A program made the position numbers and the translations under genes. From Oligoflexia bacterium (GTDB lineage: Bacteria > Bdellovibrionota_G > JANQFH01): a stretch of 64,000 nucleotides of DNA. Position 1 is the first letter of the stretch. Every line of letters starts with the position of its first letter. The notes under the pieces were generated by a model. It made no database searches and had not been told where the DNA came from. It saw only the letters and a list, made by a program, of their open reading frames with translations. Shown one piece after another: positions 34,811 through 43,916 of the stretch. The DNA is taken from contig JANQFH010000013.1 in the NCBI GenBank assembly GCA_028277945.1, positions 50,761 to 114,760 on the forward strand. The letters are read 5' to 3'.

Positions 34811-36925
34811 ATGCTAAGAGAGATAGAAAATCTTCGCAAAATACTGGCTCTAACATTTAGCCTTATAGGGATTGGCATCTTGCACATCCCAGCTTTCGCT
34901 CAGGAAGGAACAGAGCCCCTTGTTGCCACACGCGATATCGGCCTAATCCGTGTTAGGATTGTCACTCAAGCTCCGCCAGCCGCCGACGGTACTACCTATA
35001 TCATTCCCACACCTATGGGTGAGCAATCCGGCCAACCGTGGCGTTGCGCTGCAGAGTTCCTACGGCAATTCCCGGAAGTTAGAGAAGGGCTAAATCGGGA
35101 ACTACAACAAAGTGAAATTCTAGACTTCGTTCGTCGACAAGCTCAGCAAAGTGAGGGCGCTGTTGAGACTCCTCGACCCATCCTACGAAAGGTTGAAAAC
35201 TCTGGTGGTACGACCTTAAAGCCAATCGTCCTTATGCCTTTATCGCACTCGGGAGGATCGGGAGAATCACGACAACATTCAGCTGATTCACGTTCGAGTG
35301 CGGTATCGAGTGCACTTAGGCTCGCCGCCCAAGATGGTTCGAACAGAGTTGTTATCATGGCCCCGTCGGCACAAGACTTAGGATCACCTACTCGCGTAAA
35401 TGACAGAACAATAGCCAGCGACGTTTTTAACGGGGTTCAATCGTCGGTAGAGCGAGGTGGCCGGTTGGTTTCAGAAGTTATCGTTGTGGTAAACGATGCT
35501 GTAGAAGGTCTACCTGAGGCCTATAGAAACCGGCTAACAGTCGGGGAATACACGGGGCCCACTTCTCGACAGCAATTTTTTCGAGCCATCAGGAGTGGGC
35601 TCATCGGTTTTGCTCGGAGGGGATCGCCTGCGCCAGTAAGGCCCTCACCTGAGGTAGCTGCAACAGCAGGAGATCCTGCAGTCGAACGATCAGCTTTACC
35701 TAGATCAGGACAAGAAGAAATATACCGTCCGCTCGTCCCTGCGGCTCGGCAATTGTTAGATGCGCTAACTGTGTTGCAGCCGCACCAAAGTCGAACACAG
35801 ATCTTTTCAAGTTATGCTGAATTTCTTGGTAGTCGTATACACAGTCAACAGTCTCCCTTTACTTTAAACGTGCACATGGGTTATTTGCAAACCGCATATT
35901 CGCAGCCCGAGTCCTTGGCCCGACTCGCCAGTGATGCGTTAATAGCTCAAGTTGAATCCACACCTGAAAAAGGCAGAGCCATTGTTGTCGTTCCTGCGGA
36001 AAGCACAGGTGTGGGAATGGGCGCAGTTCTGGAGGAGTTGTACCATACACGCGCACAATTAAAATCAGCGCATCCTGGTGTTACCGTCGAGATCGGTGCT
36101 CTTATGAGTTATGAAGCAGCTACTGCGTATGCAAACAGAACTCAGGAACACCCAGGCCATGCAGGTCATGAACTGCCTCGTGCCGATTTTGTTTTAGTGT
36201 ATGAAAGAGAGCATATCAGGGCAAGTGAGGTTCCTAGTGATGTGACCGAAGCAGGGCAGAAACGATCGATAGCTGCAGAAATCGTCGGAGACAGCAATAA
36301 TCATCGGCATTGCCAAGAAGCACGCTTGCTCCTCTGGGAGGGTGGTAAGCCAGCGCTGCATGCAGCAGCACAGGTCTTAGCAAGAAGTTGGGCTGAGGGG
36401 GGAGAATATGGCAGAGCTGTTTTGGATTTGCGTGTGGGTGGAGTTCTGCAACCCGCTGCTTATGCGACTTCTGGTTCCACAACAGCAGCCAGTCAGGTAG
36501 GCGAGTTCTGGGTTGCTGTGCAAAACACGGAAAAAGGGATGACCTCAGGAGTTGAAGTAAGGGCTGCATCTTTTAACGGAGACCATAAACGTACTGGATC
36601 TTGGAGTCCAGCGCCGCAGGCCAGTAGTGAGGCACGCGTGAATGAGACGGTGAAAGCTATGGAAGGGGCTCTTGCCGAAAAAGCTGGAAGGCTCCAGCTA
36701 CAAATAGAGAGAGACGTTGGAGCAGCAGCCGAAATCGGTGAACGGCACCATGCTCAAGGAGAGATGGACCCACATGCAGCTCCAGGCAGACCCAAGCCAG
36801 GGCAGTACGCACAAGACAGATTAACAACACTTGAGGAAGTAAGGGAACGTCTTCGTGAAAGAATCACAAAGCAATACCATGCAGACGCAAAGGCAAGAGC
36901 TGCAAAAGCGAAACCTCGACGCTAG
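34811..36925 (+). CDS. Large exported protein of unknown function with repeated alpha/beta segments
   Basis: I do not recognise a family. A signal peptide ends near PAFAQ (about residue 31). Two segments share a pattern. Residues 163-245 have NRVVIMAPSAQDLGSP, then SEVIVVVNDA and AYRNRL. Residues 369-445 have GRAIVVVPAESTGVGMG, then VTVEIGALMSYEAATAYANR. The order strand-PA-S-x-G loop-helix-strand-AY-x-N/R faintly recalls the second half of a macro domain. That is inference only. The C-terminus (640-704) is charged and helical with KAKARAAKAKPRR-type lysine/arginine runs. It is co-directional with the preceding unknown gene (12-base gap), so the pair probably works together in the envelope. 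Confidence 0.62.
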   Translation: MLREIENLRKILALTFSLIGIGILHIPAFAQEGTEPLVATRDIGLIRVRIVTQAPPAADGTTYIIPTPMGEQSGQPWRCAAEFLRQFPEVREGLNRELQQSEILDFVRRQAQQSEGAVETPRPILRKVENSGGTTLKPIVLMPLSHSGGSGESRQHSADSRSSAVSSALRLAAQDGSNRVVIMAPSAQDLGSPTRVNDRTIASDVFNGVQSSVERGGRLVSEVIVVVNDAVEGLPEAYRNRLTVGEYTGPTSRQQFFRAIRSGLIGFARRGSPAPVRPSPEVAATAGDPAVERSALPRSGQEEIYRPLVPAARQLLDALTVLQPHQSRTQIFSSYAEFLGSRIHSQQSPFTLNVHMGYLQTAYSQPESLARLASDALIAQVESTPEKGRAIVVVPAESTGVGMGAVLEELYHTRAQLKSAHPGVTVEIGALMSYEAATAYANRTQEHPGHAGHELPRADFVLVYEREHIRASEVPSDVTEAGQKRSIAAEIVGDSNNHRHCQEARLLLWEGGKPALHAAAQVLARSWAEGGEYGRAVLDLRVGGVLQPAAYATSGSTTAASQVGEFWVAVQNTEKGMTSGVEVRAASFNGDHKRTGSWSPAPQASSEARVNETVKAMEGALAEKAGRLQLQIERDVGAAAEIGERHHAQGEMDPHAAPGRPKPGQYAQDRLTTLEEVRERLRERITKQYHADAKARAAKAKPRR

Positions 36926-36940
36926 ATGTTTGCAGGTCTT

Positions 36941-38515
36941 TTAATCAGACTTACCAAAACCACCTCCACCTGGGGTCTCCATGCGGATGCGATCACCCGT
37001 TTTAACCCTCAGGTTGACTTTAGAGGGCAACAATCTTCTTCTCCCACTACGAACTAGATAGTTTCTCCCTGGCTTGCCTGCCTTACCCCCTGCTAAACCG
37101 TAGGAAGCTTGGCGACGCCGTTCGGTCAACAGCGTCACCTCTGTGGCACAGAGAAATTCAAACTCACGACAGATTCCTAAACCACCACGGTGGCGACCCT
37201 GGCCACCTGAGCCATGTCGTAGCGAATACTCGGTCACACGCAATGGATGCTCGGCTTCAATCACCTCAATCGGTGTGTTGAGGGTGTTGGTCATGTGGGT
37301 GTGCACGCCACTCAAGCCAGGCGTATCGGCAGCCGCACCCATGCCGCCCCCTATGGTTTCATAGTAGGCAAACGGCCGCTTTCGAAATGGATCTCTCCCA
37401 CCCAGAGCGATGTTGTTCATGCTGCCGCAGCTAGCCGCGGGAATCTCTTTCGGCAGCGCCTGCGCCAGAGCGCCAAGAATGACATCGACAATGCGTTGCG
37501 AGGTCTCCACATTACCACCCGCAACCGGACACGGAAAGGTGGCATCAACAACACTAGGTTTCTTGGTAATCAAACTAATCGGCCGCAGCGACAAGGTCGG
37601 TGACTCCAGGGTAGCATGCATGAGACAACGCATGACATAGGTTATACAGGTCCAGACAATCGAACGGGTGGCGTTGACAGGCCCCTGAGTTTCGTCGCTA
37701 CTGGCAGAAAAATCAAATATCGCCCTCTCCCCAGAAATTTCTAGCTGCAGAGCAATGTGCACCGGCTCATTAGAAAAGCCATCATCATCGAGTTGATCCG
37801 CAAAGCTGTAGCTGCCATCAGGAATGCCACGAATCACCGCACGTGTAAGTCGCTCCTCATAGTCTAAGAGGTGGTTGACATAGCGACAGAGTTCACGAAC
37901 TCCGTACTTGTGTATGATGTCAGTGAGGCGTTGCTCGCCGTTTTTGTTGGCAGCGAGCTGCGAATTGAGATCCGCCTTGAACTCCGTGGGCAACCGCACC
38001 TGTTTGGCGAGGCTGGTAATGAGACGCTGATTTATCTTTCCTGCGGTTACCAACTTGGTTGGCCTAATGTATATCCCCTCGCTGCTAATGTGATTGCTGA
38101 GCGGCATGGATCCAGGAGCATCACCACCAACATCCACATGATGCGCGCGGGTGGCAATATAGAATGTCGGACGCTTTCTGCCTGGCAAGAAAATCGGCGA
38201 GATCAACGTTATGTCGGGTAGGTGGGTGCCGCCTTGAAAGGGATCATTGGTAATGAGAACATCACCCGATCGCAGAGATGATTGCAGTCCCTTTACAGCT
38301 TCGGTAACTGCTAAACCCATGCTGCCAAGATGCACGGGGATGTGGGCTGCCTGTGCTACCATCTCACCCTTGTCGCTAAAGAGAGCGCAGGAAAAGTCTT
38401 GGCGCTCACGAATGTTGGGTGAAAATGAGACCCGACGTAGCTTCTCGCCCATCTCCTCGCAAAGAGCGGTTAACAAACCGCGGTAGATCTCTAGTTTAAT
38501 CGGTGAGAAGCTCAT
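36941..38515 (-). CDS. hyuB: Hydantoinase B/oxoprolinase-type subunit
   Basis: This is the beta-type partner of an ATP-dependent amidohydrolase or carboxylase of the hydantoinase/5-oxoprolinase/acetone carboxylase superfamily. Typical motifs are [37 protein letters not shown] and the C-terminal [16 protein letters not shown]. The length of 524 residues is normal. The ATG at 38515 overlaps the hyuA stop (ATGA). Because HyuA is also complete, the pair should be functional. The actual substrate (5-oxoproline, N-methylhydantoin or other) cannot be told from sequence. Confidence 0.9.
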   Translation of the reverse strand: MSFSPIKLEIYRGLLTALCEEMGEKLRRVSFSPNIRERQDFSCALFSDKGEMVAQAAHIPVHLGSMGLAVTEAVKGLQSSLRSGDVLITNDPFQGGTHLPDITLISPIFLPGRKRPTFYIATRAHHVDVGGDAPGSMPLSNHISSEGIYIRPTKLVTAGKINQRLITSLAKQVRLPTEFKADLNSQLAANKNGEQRLTDIIHKYGVRELCRYVNHLLDYEERLTRAVIRGIPDGSYSFADQLDDDGFSNEPVHIALQLEISGERAIFDFSASSDETQGPVNATRSIVWTCITYVMRCLMHATLESPTLSLRPISLITKKPSVVDATFPCPVAGGNVETSQRIVDVILGALAQALPKEIPAASCGSMNNIALGGRDPFRKRPFAYYETIGGGMGAAADTPGLSGVHTHMTNTLNTPIEVIEAEHPLRVTEYSLRHGSGGQGRHRGGLGICREFEFLCATEVTLLTERRRQASYGLAGGKAGKPGRNYLVRSGRRRLLPSKVNLRVKTGDRIRMETPGGGGFGKSD

Positions 38516-40512
38516 GACATTGATATCCAAAGGTTGCCGCCTGGGTCAACACGAAGCTTAAAACCCGGAGGGACAAAAGTCGTTGCACTGTACTCACACA
38601 CCACCACAGGACCTTTTAGCCGTGTGCCTGGTGGCAACTCATCGCGCTCGTAGTAGCGAATTGTGTAGTCACGCTTGTCGTATTTTAAGCTGCGCTGATC
38701 AAAGGGTCGTGCTATCGACTTCTTTAACCGCATCGGAAAATCAGGTTGAAACAGCTGCTGCCGACCACGCGCAGTAAGTCGCAGCGTAACCACCTCAATA
38801 GCCTGACTCTTGTGAATGAAGCCATAGTGCTGTTGGTGTTTTTGCTTAAATGATCGGATAAATCCTGTGGAAAAGGGAACGTTGATCTCGTAGGCCTGCC
38901 CCTGAAAACGAACATCCACACTCTCTGCAAAAGAGAGATCCTTTGGCACCTCCCCTTCCCTGCGGATGTCGGCATGGGCCTTCTTATAGAGCTGTTGAAA
39001 CCGCTTTTGAATATGCTTGGCTGTGAGGTTTTTAGCTGTTTTTAGCAACACAGTCTGCGAGTAATCTCGCCGCCAAGGAGATATCGCCATACCAAAGGCT
39101 GAGAGCGTACCTGGGTTATTCGGCACCAGCACCTGCGGTATGCCGAGGCTTTTGGCAATTTCACACGCATGCAGCGAGCCGCAACCACCAAAGGAGACCA
39201 GGGTAAACTCACGTGGATCATAACCCTTCTGAGTTGAGATCACGCGAATGGCATTTTCCATATGCGCATTGGCAATGGCGAGGATGCCTTCGGCACAACT
39301 GCGCATGGACACTTTTAAAGTCGCCGCCAGTTTTCGTAGCGGTGCCCGAGCCTTGTCCTTGTTTAGCGGCATGGTGCCACCAAGCAGACCTTGGCCATGG
39401 AGACGATTCAAATAGAGGTGCGCATCGGTAATCGTCATCTGCTCCCCTCTGCCATAGCAGGCAGGCCCTGGATAGGCGCCAGCAGAGTGCGGTCCAACCT
39501 GCAGCGCACCGCCAGGATCAACCCAAGCAATCGAGCCACCACCTGCACCAATGGTGTGAATGGGGATCATCGGCAGCGAGACCGGTATTCCATCAACCGA
39601 GTTGGTCGATGTCGTGGGAACAGCACCATCAATAAGGCAGAGATCCGTAGAGGTACCACCCATATCAAAGCTGATAATCTTACCTAGACCGAGCTGTTGG
39701 GCCACAGCAGCCGCACCAGCCACACCACCAGCTGGACCAGATAAGAGCGTACGAATCGCTTCCTCTTGAGCCCTGGCTGCAGAGATCACCCCACCATTGG
39801 ACTGCATGATGTGCAGTTGTCTGCTGTTCACGCTCTTGTCAAGGCTATCAAGGTAATCGCGCATCACCGGAGAGAGATAGGCGTTTAGCAGCGTTGCTAC
39901 GGCCCGCTCGTACTCACGGTACTCAGGAAGGATCTCAGAGGAGATGGAAATGGGTTTGCCAAGCTGGTTTAAAGCTCTTTGAAGGATTTTTTCATGGCGA
40001 CTGTTTGCATAAGCTGAAAGCAAACAGATTGCATAGGCATCGACTCTCTTGTTCTGTTTCAGCTCTTGTAAGAGTGCTTTAACTTTATTCGCTGTGAGTG
40101 CCTTTAAAACACGACCTTGATAACTGATGCGTTCATCAACGGTGAATTGATTCTGCCTTTTGAGCAGCGTCGGCTTGGTAGCCCCGATAAAACTGTAAAG
40201 CTCTTGACGATTTTGCCTACCAATTGCGATGAGGTCTTGAAATCCATTGGTAGTAATAAAAGCAACCTGTGCACCTTTTCTCTCCAGCAGGGCGTTGGTG
40301 GCGACAGTGGAACCATGTATCAGTTGGTCTATGGGAGTTCGACCGACAAGCTCCCGCAGTCCACGAACCACAGCTTCAGCAGGATTGTGTGGAGTGGAGC
40401 GCACCTTGTGGTGCCGGATAGTTTGACCCTGGATGACCACCAGATCGGTAAAGGTGCCACCGGTATCAACACCAATCTTAAGGCACTCAGTGAAACTCTG
40501 GTGTCGCGGCAT
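38512..40512 (-). CDS. hyuA: Hydantoinase A/oxoprolinase-type ATPase subunit
   Basis: This is the ATP-binding subunit of the same enzyme. It shows the ASKHA-type phosphate loops VDTGGTFTDLVV (residues 14-25) and FDMGGTSTDLCL (about 279-290), GPAGGVAGAAAVA between them, and VSFGGCGSLHA later. The length is normal (666 residues). It is the first gene of a two-gene operon with hyuB. The divergent gap to 40654 contains a tandem 11-base repeat that could be a regulator site. Confidence 0.92.
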   Translation of the reverse strand: MPRHQSFTECLKIGVDTGGTFTDLVVIQGQTIRHHKVRSTPHNPAEAVVRGLRELVGRTPIDQLIHGSTVATNALLERKGAQVAFITTNGFQDLIAIGRQNRQELYSFIGATKPTLLKRQNQFTVDERISYQGRVLKALTANKVKALLQELKQNKRVDAYAICLLSAYANSRHEKILQRALNQLGKPISISSEILPEYREYERAVATLLNAYLSPVMRDYLDSLDKSVNSRQLHIMQSNGGVISAARAQEEAIRTLLSGPAGGVAGAAAVAQQLGLGKIISFDMGGTSTDLCLIDGAVPTTSTNSVDGIPVSLPMIPIHTIGAGGGSIAWVDPGGALQVGPHSAGAYPGPACYGRGEQMTITDAHLYLNRLHGQGLLGGTMPLNKDKARAPLRKLAATLKVSMRSCAEGILAIANAHMENAIRVISTQKGYDPREFTLVSFGGCGSLHACEIAKSLGIPQVLVPNNPGTLSAFGMAISPWRRDYSQTVLLKTAKNLTAKHIQKRFQQLYKKAHADIRREGEVPKDLSFAESVDVRFQGQAYEINVPFSTGFIRSFKQKHQQHYGFIHKSQAIEVVTLRLTARGRQQLFQPDFPMRLKKSIARPFDQRSLKYDKRDYTIRYYERDELPPGTRLKGPVVVCEYSATTFVPPGFKLRVDPGGNLWISMS

Positions 40513-40552
40513 GAAAAGCCTACATAGTATCCAGCGAGTTAAAAGACAATCT

Positions 40553-40580
40553 TATTAAGGTACTATTAAGGTACGACCTT
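40553..40580. repeat. Tandem 11-base repeat with overlapping inverted repeat
   Basis: TATTAAGGTAC occurs twice in direct succession (40553-40563 and 40564-40574), one helical turn apart. The second copy also forms an inverted repeat AAGGT-ACG-ACCTT (40568-40580). It lies in the gap between divergent hyuA and the DUF5684-like gene and looks like a regulator site or a slipped duplication. Confidence 0.5.
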
Positions 40581-40653
40581 ACTTTTAGGGAATGCGTTGT
40601 TGGGAAACTTGCGGTTGACAGTGTTGGCTCAAACCTCCTATAGCAATAGGATC

Positions 40654-41079
40654 ATGGTGACACCGATAACCAACCTCACACCAACCACACAACTGCTCTA
40701 CATCATGCTAATTGTCTTAATGTACTGTTATTTTGCCATTAGTCTGCAGACCATTGCCAAGAAGCTCGGGGATACGGAGGTCAGCTGGAGCGCCTGGGTG
40801 CCCGTGGCCAACCTCTACCTGCTGTGTCGCCTGGGACGGAAACCCTGGTGGTGGTTGCTCCTGTTGGTAGTACCAACCCTGATCTTTCCACATCCTCTAA
40901 CTCTTGGCCTGAGCTCCGCCGTCGCTGTCATTATCTGGATGGAGATCGCCCGCAGGCGTGGAAAACCCTTCTGGATTGCGCTGTTGCTACTGCTACCAGT
41001 GATCAACCTGTTCGTGCCGGGATACATCGCCTTTGTAGATAACACCAACAACCCAACCACCCTACCGATTAATCGGTAA
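40654..41079 (+). CDS. DUF5684-like small membrane protein
   Basis: The 141-residue membrane protein has three or four hydrophobic helices. The pattern SWSAWVPVANLYLLCRLGRKPWWW followed by RRRGKPFWIALLLLLPVINLFVPGYIAF matches the general layout of DUF5684/signal-peptidase-associated membrane proteins (W-x-x-x-P-x-x-N, K-P-W-W). The frame is open from TTG 40597, but the ATG at 40654 begins where the family usually does. The function is unknown. Confidence 0.65.
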   Translation: MVTPITNLTPTTQLLYIMLIVLMYCYFAISLQTIAKKLGDTEVSWSAWVPVANLYLLCRLGRKPWWWLLLLVVPTLIFPHPLTLGLSSAVAVIIWMEIARRRGKPFWIALLLLLPVINLFVPGYIAFVDNTNNPTTLPINR

Positions 41080-41149
41080 CCCTATGATAGGCCCAATAAC
41101 TTGTATTTCTCGAAAAAAGAGAGCAGCATAGAGAATTGGGGGTGAAGGC

Positions 41150-41383
41150 ATGGATTTTTATACCTTTCTCTTAGATTACGTCGACCCTGGACTGCTTATC
41201 TTTTTGCTTCTCTTTATGATCGCCTTTCTGCTAACGCTCTACTCCATCCAGCTTGTCAACAACAAACTCCGTGTCATGCACGAAGAGCTGCTGCGTATTG
41301 CCGAAGACAACCGACTGCTGAACGATTCGCTACACATCTTACAGGGGCAACTGCAGCAGAAGCAGCAGACGAAAACGCCCTAG
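41150..41383 (+). CDS. Small membrane-anchored coiled-coil protein
   Basis: The 77-residue protein has one membrane helix (about 13-33, PGLLIFLLLFMIAFLLTLYSI) and a Glu/Gln/Leu-rich helical tail likely to be a coiled coil. GGTGAAGG precedes the ATG. No family is recognised. Its TAG stop shares the palindrome CTAG (41380-41383) with the stop of the convergent CpaF gene. Confidence 0.55.
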   Translation: MDFYTFLLDYVDPGLLIFLLLFMIAFLLTLYSIQLVNNKLRVMHEELLRIAEDNRLLNDSLHILQGQLQQKQQTKTP

Positions 41384-42471
41384 TTGGTAAAGATCTTTTT
41401 GCTGATATTAAAACCCTGAGTTTTGGCATCGTCTATAAAAGAGGGAAGATTGCCTGTGGCCACATGATGGCCAACAATTTTGCCCTGACTATCTGCCTTG
41501 TCAATTTGGAAGAGGAAAATATCCTGAGTACGATAGCCGCCCTGCCCGTCCAGTCCCAGAACTTCCGTCACATGGGTTACCTTTCTACTGCCGTCGCGAA
41601 GCCGTGAACACTGCACAATGATCTCAATGGCCGTGGCTACCTGCGCTCGCACCGCTTGCAAGGGCAGTTCCACCTCTCCCATAAGCGCCAAAGTCTCAAG
41701 ACGGTAGAGGGCCAGCTTAGGGTTGTTGGCGTGGATGGTCGACATCGACCCACTATGTCCGGTGTTCATCGCCTGCAACAGATCCATGGCCTCACCGCCG
41801 CGCACCTCACCAATGACGATACGATCAGGACGTAGACGTAGAGCTGACTTCAATAGATCGCGCATGGTCACCCGACCCCGACCCTGGGCATCCCCACCTT
41901 GCGTCTCCATGGTCAGCACATGTTCCTGCTGCAGCTGCAGTTCACTGGAATCCTCTAACACAACAATCCGCTGCTCCTCTGGAATCAGCGCTGAGGTAAC
42001 GTTGAGCAGAGTCGTCTTACCCGAGCTCGTACCGCCAGAGACAATAATGTTCTTAGCCATGGTAACGCAGAGGTTGAGAAACTTGGCACACTCGACACTG
42101 AGGCTCGAAGATTTGACTAGGTCTTTAACACCCAGGTTTTCCCGGGCGAACTTGCGGATGGTCATATAGATGCCTTGACGTGCACAGGGAGGTAGAACCA
42201 CATGGATACGCGAGCCATCGGGAAGACGCGCATCCATAATGGAGTGGGATGGATCTACCTTGCGACCGACAAATTGGGCAATGTTGCGCACCGCTGCCAT
42301 AAGCTGCTCCTCATCGGCAAACACGGTATCGGTTTTTATGAGCTTACCTTGCTTTTCAATGTAGATACTGCTGGCACCGTTGATCATCACCTCAGAAACC
42401 GCCTCGTCCTCTAGATAGGTGGCTATGGGCTTAAGAAAAGCCTTGGTTGTTTTGGCAAGGATATCCTGCAC
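41380..42471 (-). CDS. cpaF: CpaF/TadA-type secretion ATPase
   Basis: This is a hexameric ATPase of the Tad/Flp or related type II/IV secretion family. The N-terminal domain (MINGASSIYIEK) precedes a Walker A GGTSSGKTT (about 155-163), an Asp box (IVVLEDSSELQL) and Walker B RPDRIVIGEVRGGEA, then the His box STIHANNP. It starts at GTG 42471 with GAGGG five bases upstream. At 363 residues it is short for CpaF (about 450-500), mainly because the N-terminal extension is absent. No TadB, TadC, RcpA or prepilin peptidase gene is adjacent; the major pilin at 42593 is divergent from it. It may power that pilin or an apparatus encoded elsewhere. Confidence 0.88.
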   Translation of the reverse strand: MQDILAKTTKAFLKPIATYLEDEAVSEVMINGASSIYIEKQGKLIKTDTVFADEEQLMAAVRNIAQFVGRKVDPSHSIMDARLPDGSRIHVVLPPCARQGIYMTIRKFARENLGVKDLVKSSSLSVECAKFLNLCVTMAKNIIVSGGTSSGKTTLLNVTSALIPEEQRIVVLEDSSELQLQQEHVLTMETQGGDAQGRGRVTMRDLLKSALRLRPDRIVIGEVRGGEAMDLLQAMNTGHSGSMSTIHANNPKLALYRLETLALMGEVELPLQAVRAQVATAIEIIVQCSRLRDGSRKVTHVTEVLGLDGQGGYRTQDIFLFQIDKADSQGKIVGHHVATGNLPSFIDDAKTQGFNISKKIFTN

Positions 42472-42592
42472 TATGCCCTCTATTCTAAAGGCTATGGCGA
42501 TGGTTGAACAGAATTTTAAGGGGTTTTGTATTCGTCACACAGATGCTAAAATATAGAGTCAGCAAACGTACCCCAAAGTAGAGGATTAACCT

Positions 42593-43195
42593 ATGCGCAA
42601 ATTACGCCTCCGTTACTATCATCCCAACTTCGGCTTTACCCTGGTTGAACTGCTCACCGTGGTCGCCATTATCGCTATCCTCGCTGCCATAGCCATACCC
42701 TCCTATCTAAAGTATGTGCGCAGCGCACGTAGCTCTGAGGCACTTGCCAACCTCGGTGCCATCCAGACCTATGAAGAGTCCTACTTCTCCGAAGAAGACC
42801 AGTATGTCTCCGCCGGCGCAAACCCCTCAACACTGCCTACTAAGGGAGAACGGCTCCCCTTCAATGCCGACATGGCAGGCTGGGCAGATCTTGGTAGGAT
42901 TATGCCAGATGGCCGTGAGGTCTTTTTCCAGTATCAGATCACCGCTGGCACAGCGAACGGCTCAGCATCTTATTCACCCGCTACGATCACGCATGGTAGT
43001 GCCTCTGGCTGCTCAAACATCGGCAACTCTAACTTCTCCACGGTCAATCCTGGTAATCTTGGCATCCCCGATACAGCCAATACCTTTTGGTTTACCGCCA
43101 CGGCCATTGGTGACCAAACAGGTGATGGCAAGTGCTCTCTCTTTCTAGCTGTAACCGATCGCCCAGATATCACGGTAGAAAAGAAGATCGAATAG
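42593..43195 (+). CDS. Type IV major pilin-like protein
   Basis: The prepilin leader is 14 residues ending in Gly, followed by FTLVELLTVVAIIAILAAIAIPSYLKY with Glu at +5, exactly the class IVa pilin signal. The mature protein (about 186 residues) has two cysteines, in ASGCSN and GKCSL, that could form the C-terminal disulfide loop. AGAGGA lies about seven bases before the ATG, and TAAAAT (42547-42552) may be the -10 box. It is divergent from cpaF. The protein is consistent with PilA, but I leave the symbol blank because no other pil genes are nearby. Confidence 0.9.
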   Translation: MRKLRLRYYHPNFGFTLVELLTVVAIIAILAAIAIPSYLKYVRSARSSEALANLGAIQTYEESYFSEEDQYVSAGANPSTLPTKGERLPFNADMAGWADLGRIMPDGREVFFQYQITAGTANGSASYSPATITHGSASGCSNIGNSNFSTVNPGNLGIPDTANTFWFTATAIGDQTGDGKCSLFLAVTDRPDITVEKKIE

Positions 43196-43219
43196 ATTTC
43201 TCTAAGTTTACTTGGGAAA

Positions 43220-43852
43220 TTAGTTGTCGCGATTTAGATAGGGAATACCGTACTTCTCCCAGATCTCTTCGGCCTCTTGTTGTTCATCGCGACTGGTTTG
43301 TTTTCTTTTGAAGGTATCTCGGCTTTTGTCCCACCACGCCTGCCATTTCGCTTTACCTGCGTTTAACTGTGGTTGAGGATCATCAGGTGAGTAATTAAAA
43401 TCCTGACCGGTAATATTGCGTAGCGCGCGTATGGAAATTCCACGAATAATACCGGTTTTGTCTCCATCATCTAAGACTTCAATGAGATAATCAATAGCTG
43501 CATTACTCTGTAGCTTTGTCATGGCTACAACAACCTCGTCACGCACCTCGGGACTCTCCCTGCCAATCCTCGCTAGTGTGGCCACAGCAGAAACCGCCTG
43601 TACCTCAGCAAGAAAACGGATGGCATCTTTACGATAAATAGAGTTTTGATCTTCTGCGACTGCAAGTGCCTTGGCAATCTTCGCTTTTTTGCCTTTCTCT
43701 GTGCGAATGATTTTACGAAAAGCCTCTTGCCGTTTTTGCAGACGTTGTTTGTAGGAAGCTGAGCTCTGTGCAACCACCATGTTGTCAATTGTGGTTAACA
43801 GAAGGGTCGCTATGCAGCCGAGCAGGATATACTGAGTCGCCCTAAATTTCAC
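43220..43852 (-). CDS. Exported HEAT-repeat protein
   Basis: From the GTG at 43852 the protein begins with a convincing signal peptide (KFRATQYILLGCIATLLLTT, cleavage near VVAQ). The frame stays open to TTG 43888. The mature part has two HEAT-like helical repeats (about 75-150, AIRFLAEVQAVSAVATLARIG, then VVVAMTKLQSNAAIDYLIEVL). HEAT repeats normally bind proteins. The C-terminus has a KAKWQAWWDKSRD motif seen in HEAT proteins of deltaproteobacteria. It lies 64 bases behind rplC on the same strand. The partner is unknown. Confidence 0.7.
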   Translation of the reverse strand: MKFRATQYILLGCIATLLLTTIDNMVVAQSSASYKQRLQKRQEAFRKIIRTEKGKKAKIAKALAVAEDQNSIYRKDAIRFLAEVQAVSAVATLARIGRESPEVRDEVVVAMTKLQSNAAIDYLIEVLDDGDKTGIIRGISIRALRNITGQDFNYSPDDPQPQLNAGKAKWQAWWDKSRDTFKRKQTSRDEQQEAEEIWEKYGIPYLNRDN

Positions 43853-43916
43853 AGCAAAAATTGTAACAGCCTGAGGGAATTTTGCCAATTGTCAGCAGTA
43901 AACGCTTGAGACAGGG

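Noticed and set aside
36290..36420. Deaminase-type (CAE/CxxC) toxin domain in the 34811 protein
   Set aside because: HCQEARLLLW suggested a C-x-E motif, but no downstream CxxC pair follows.
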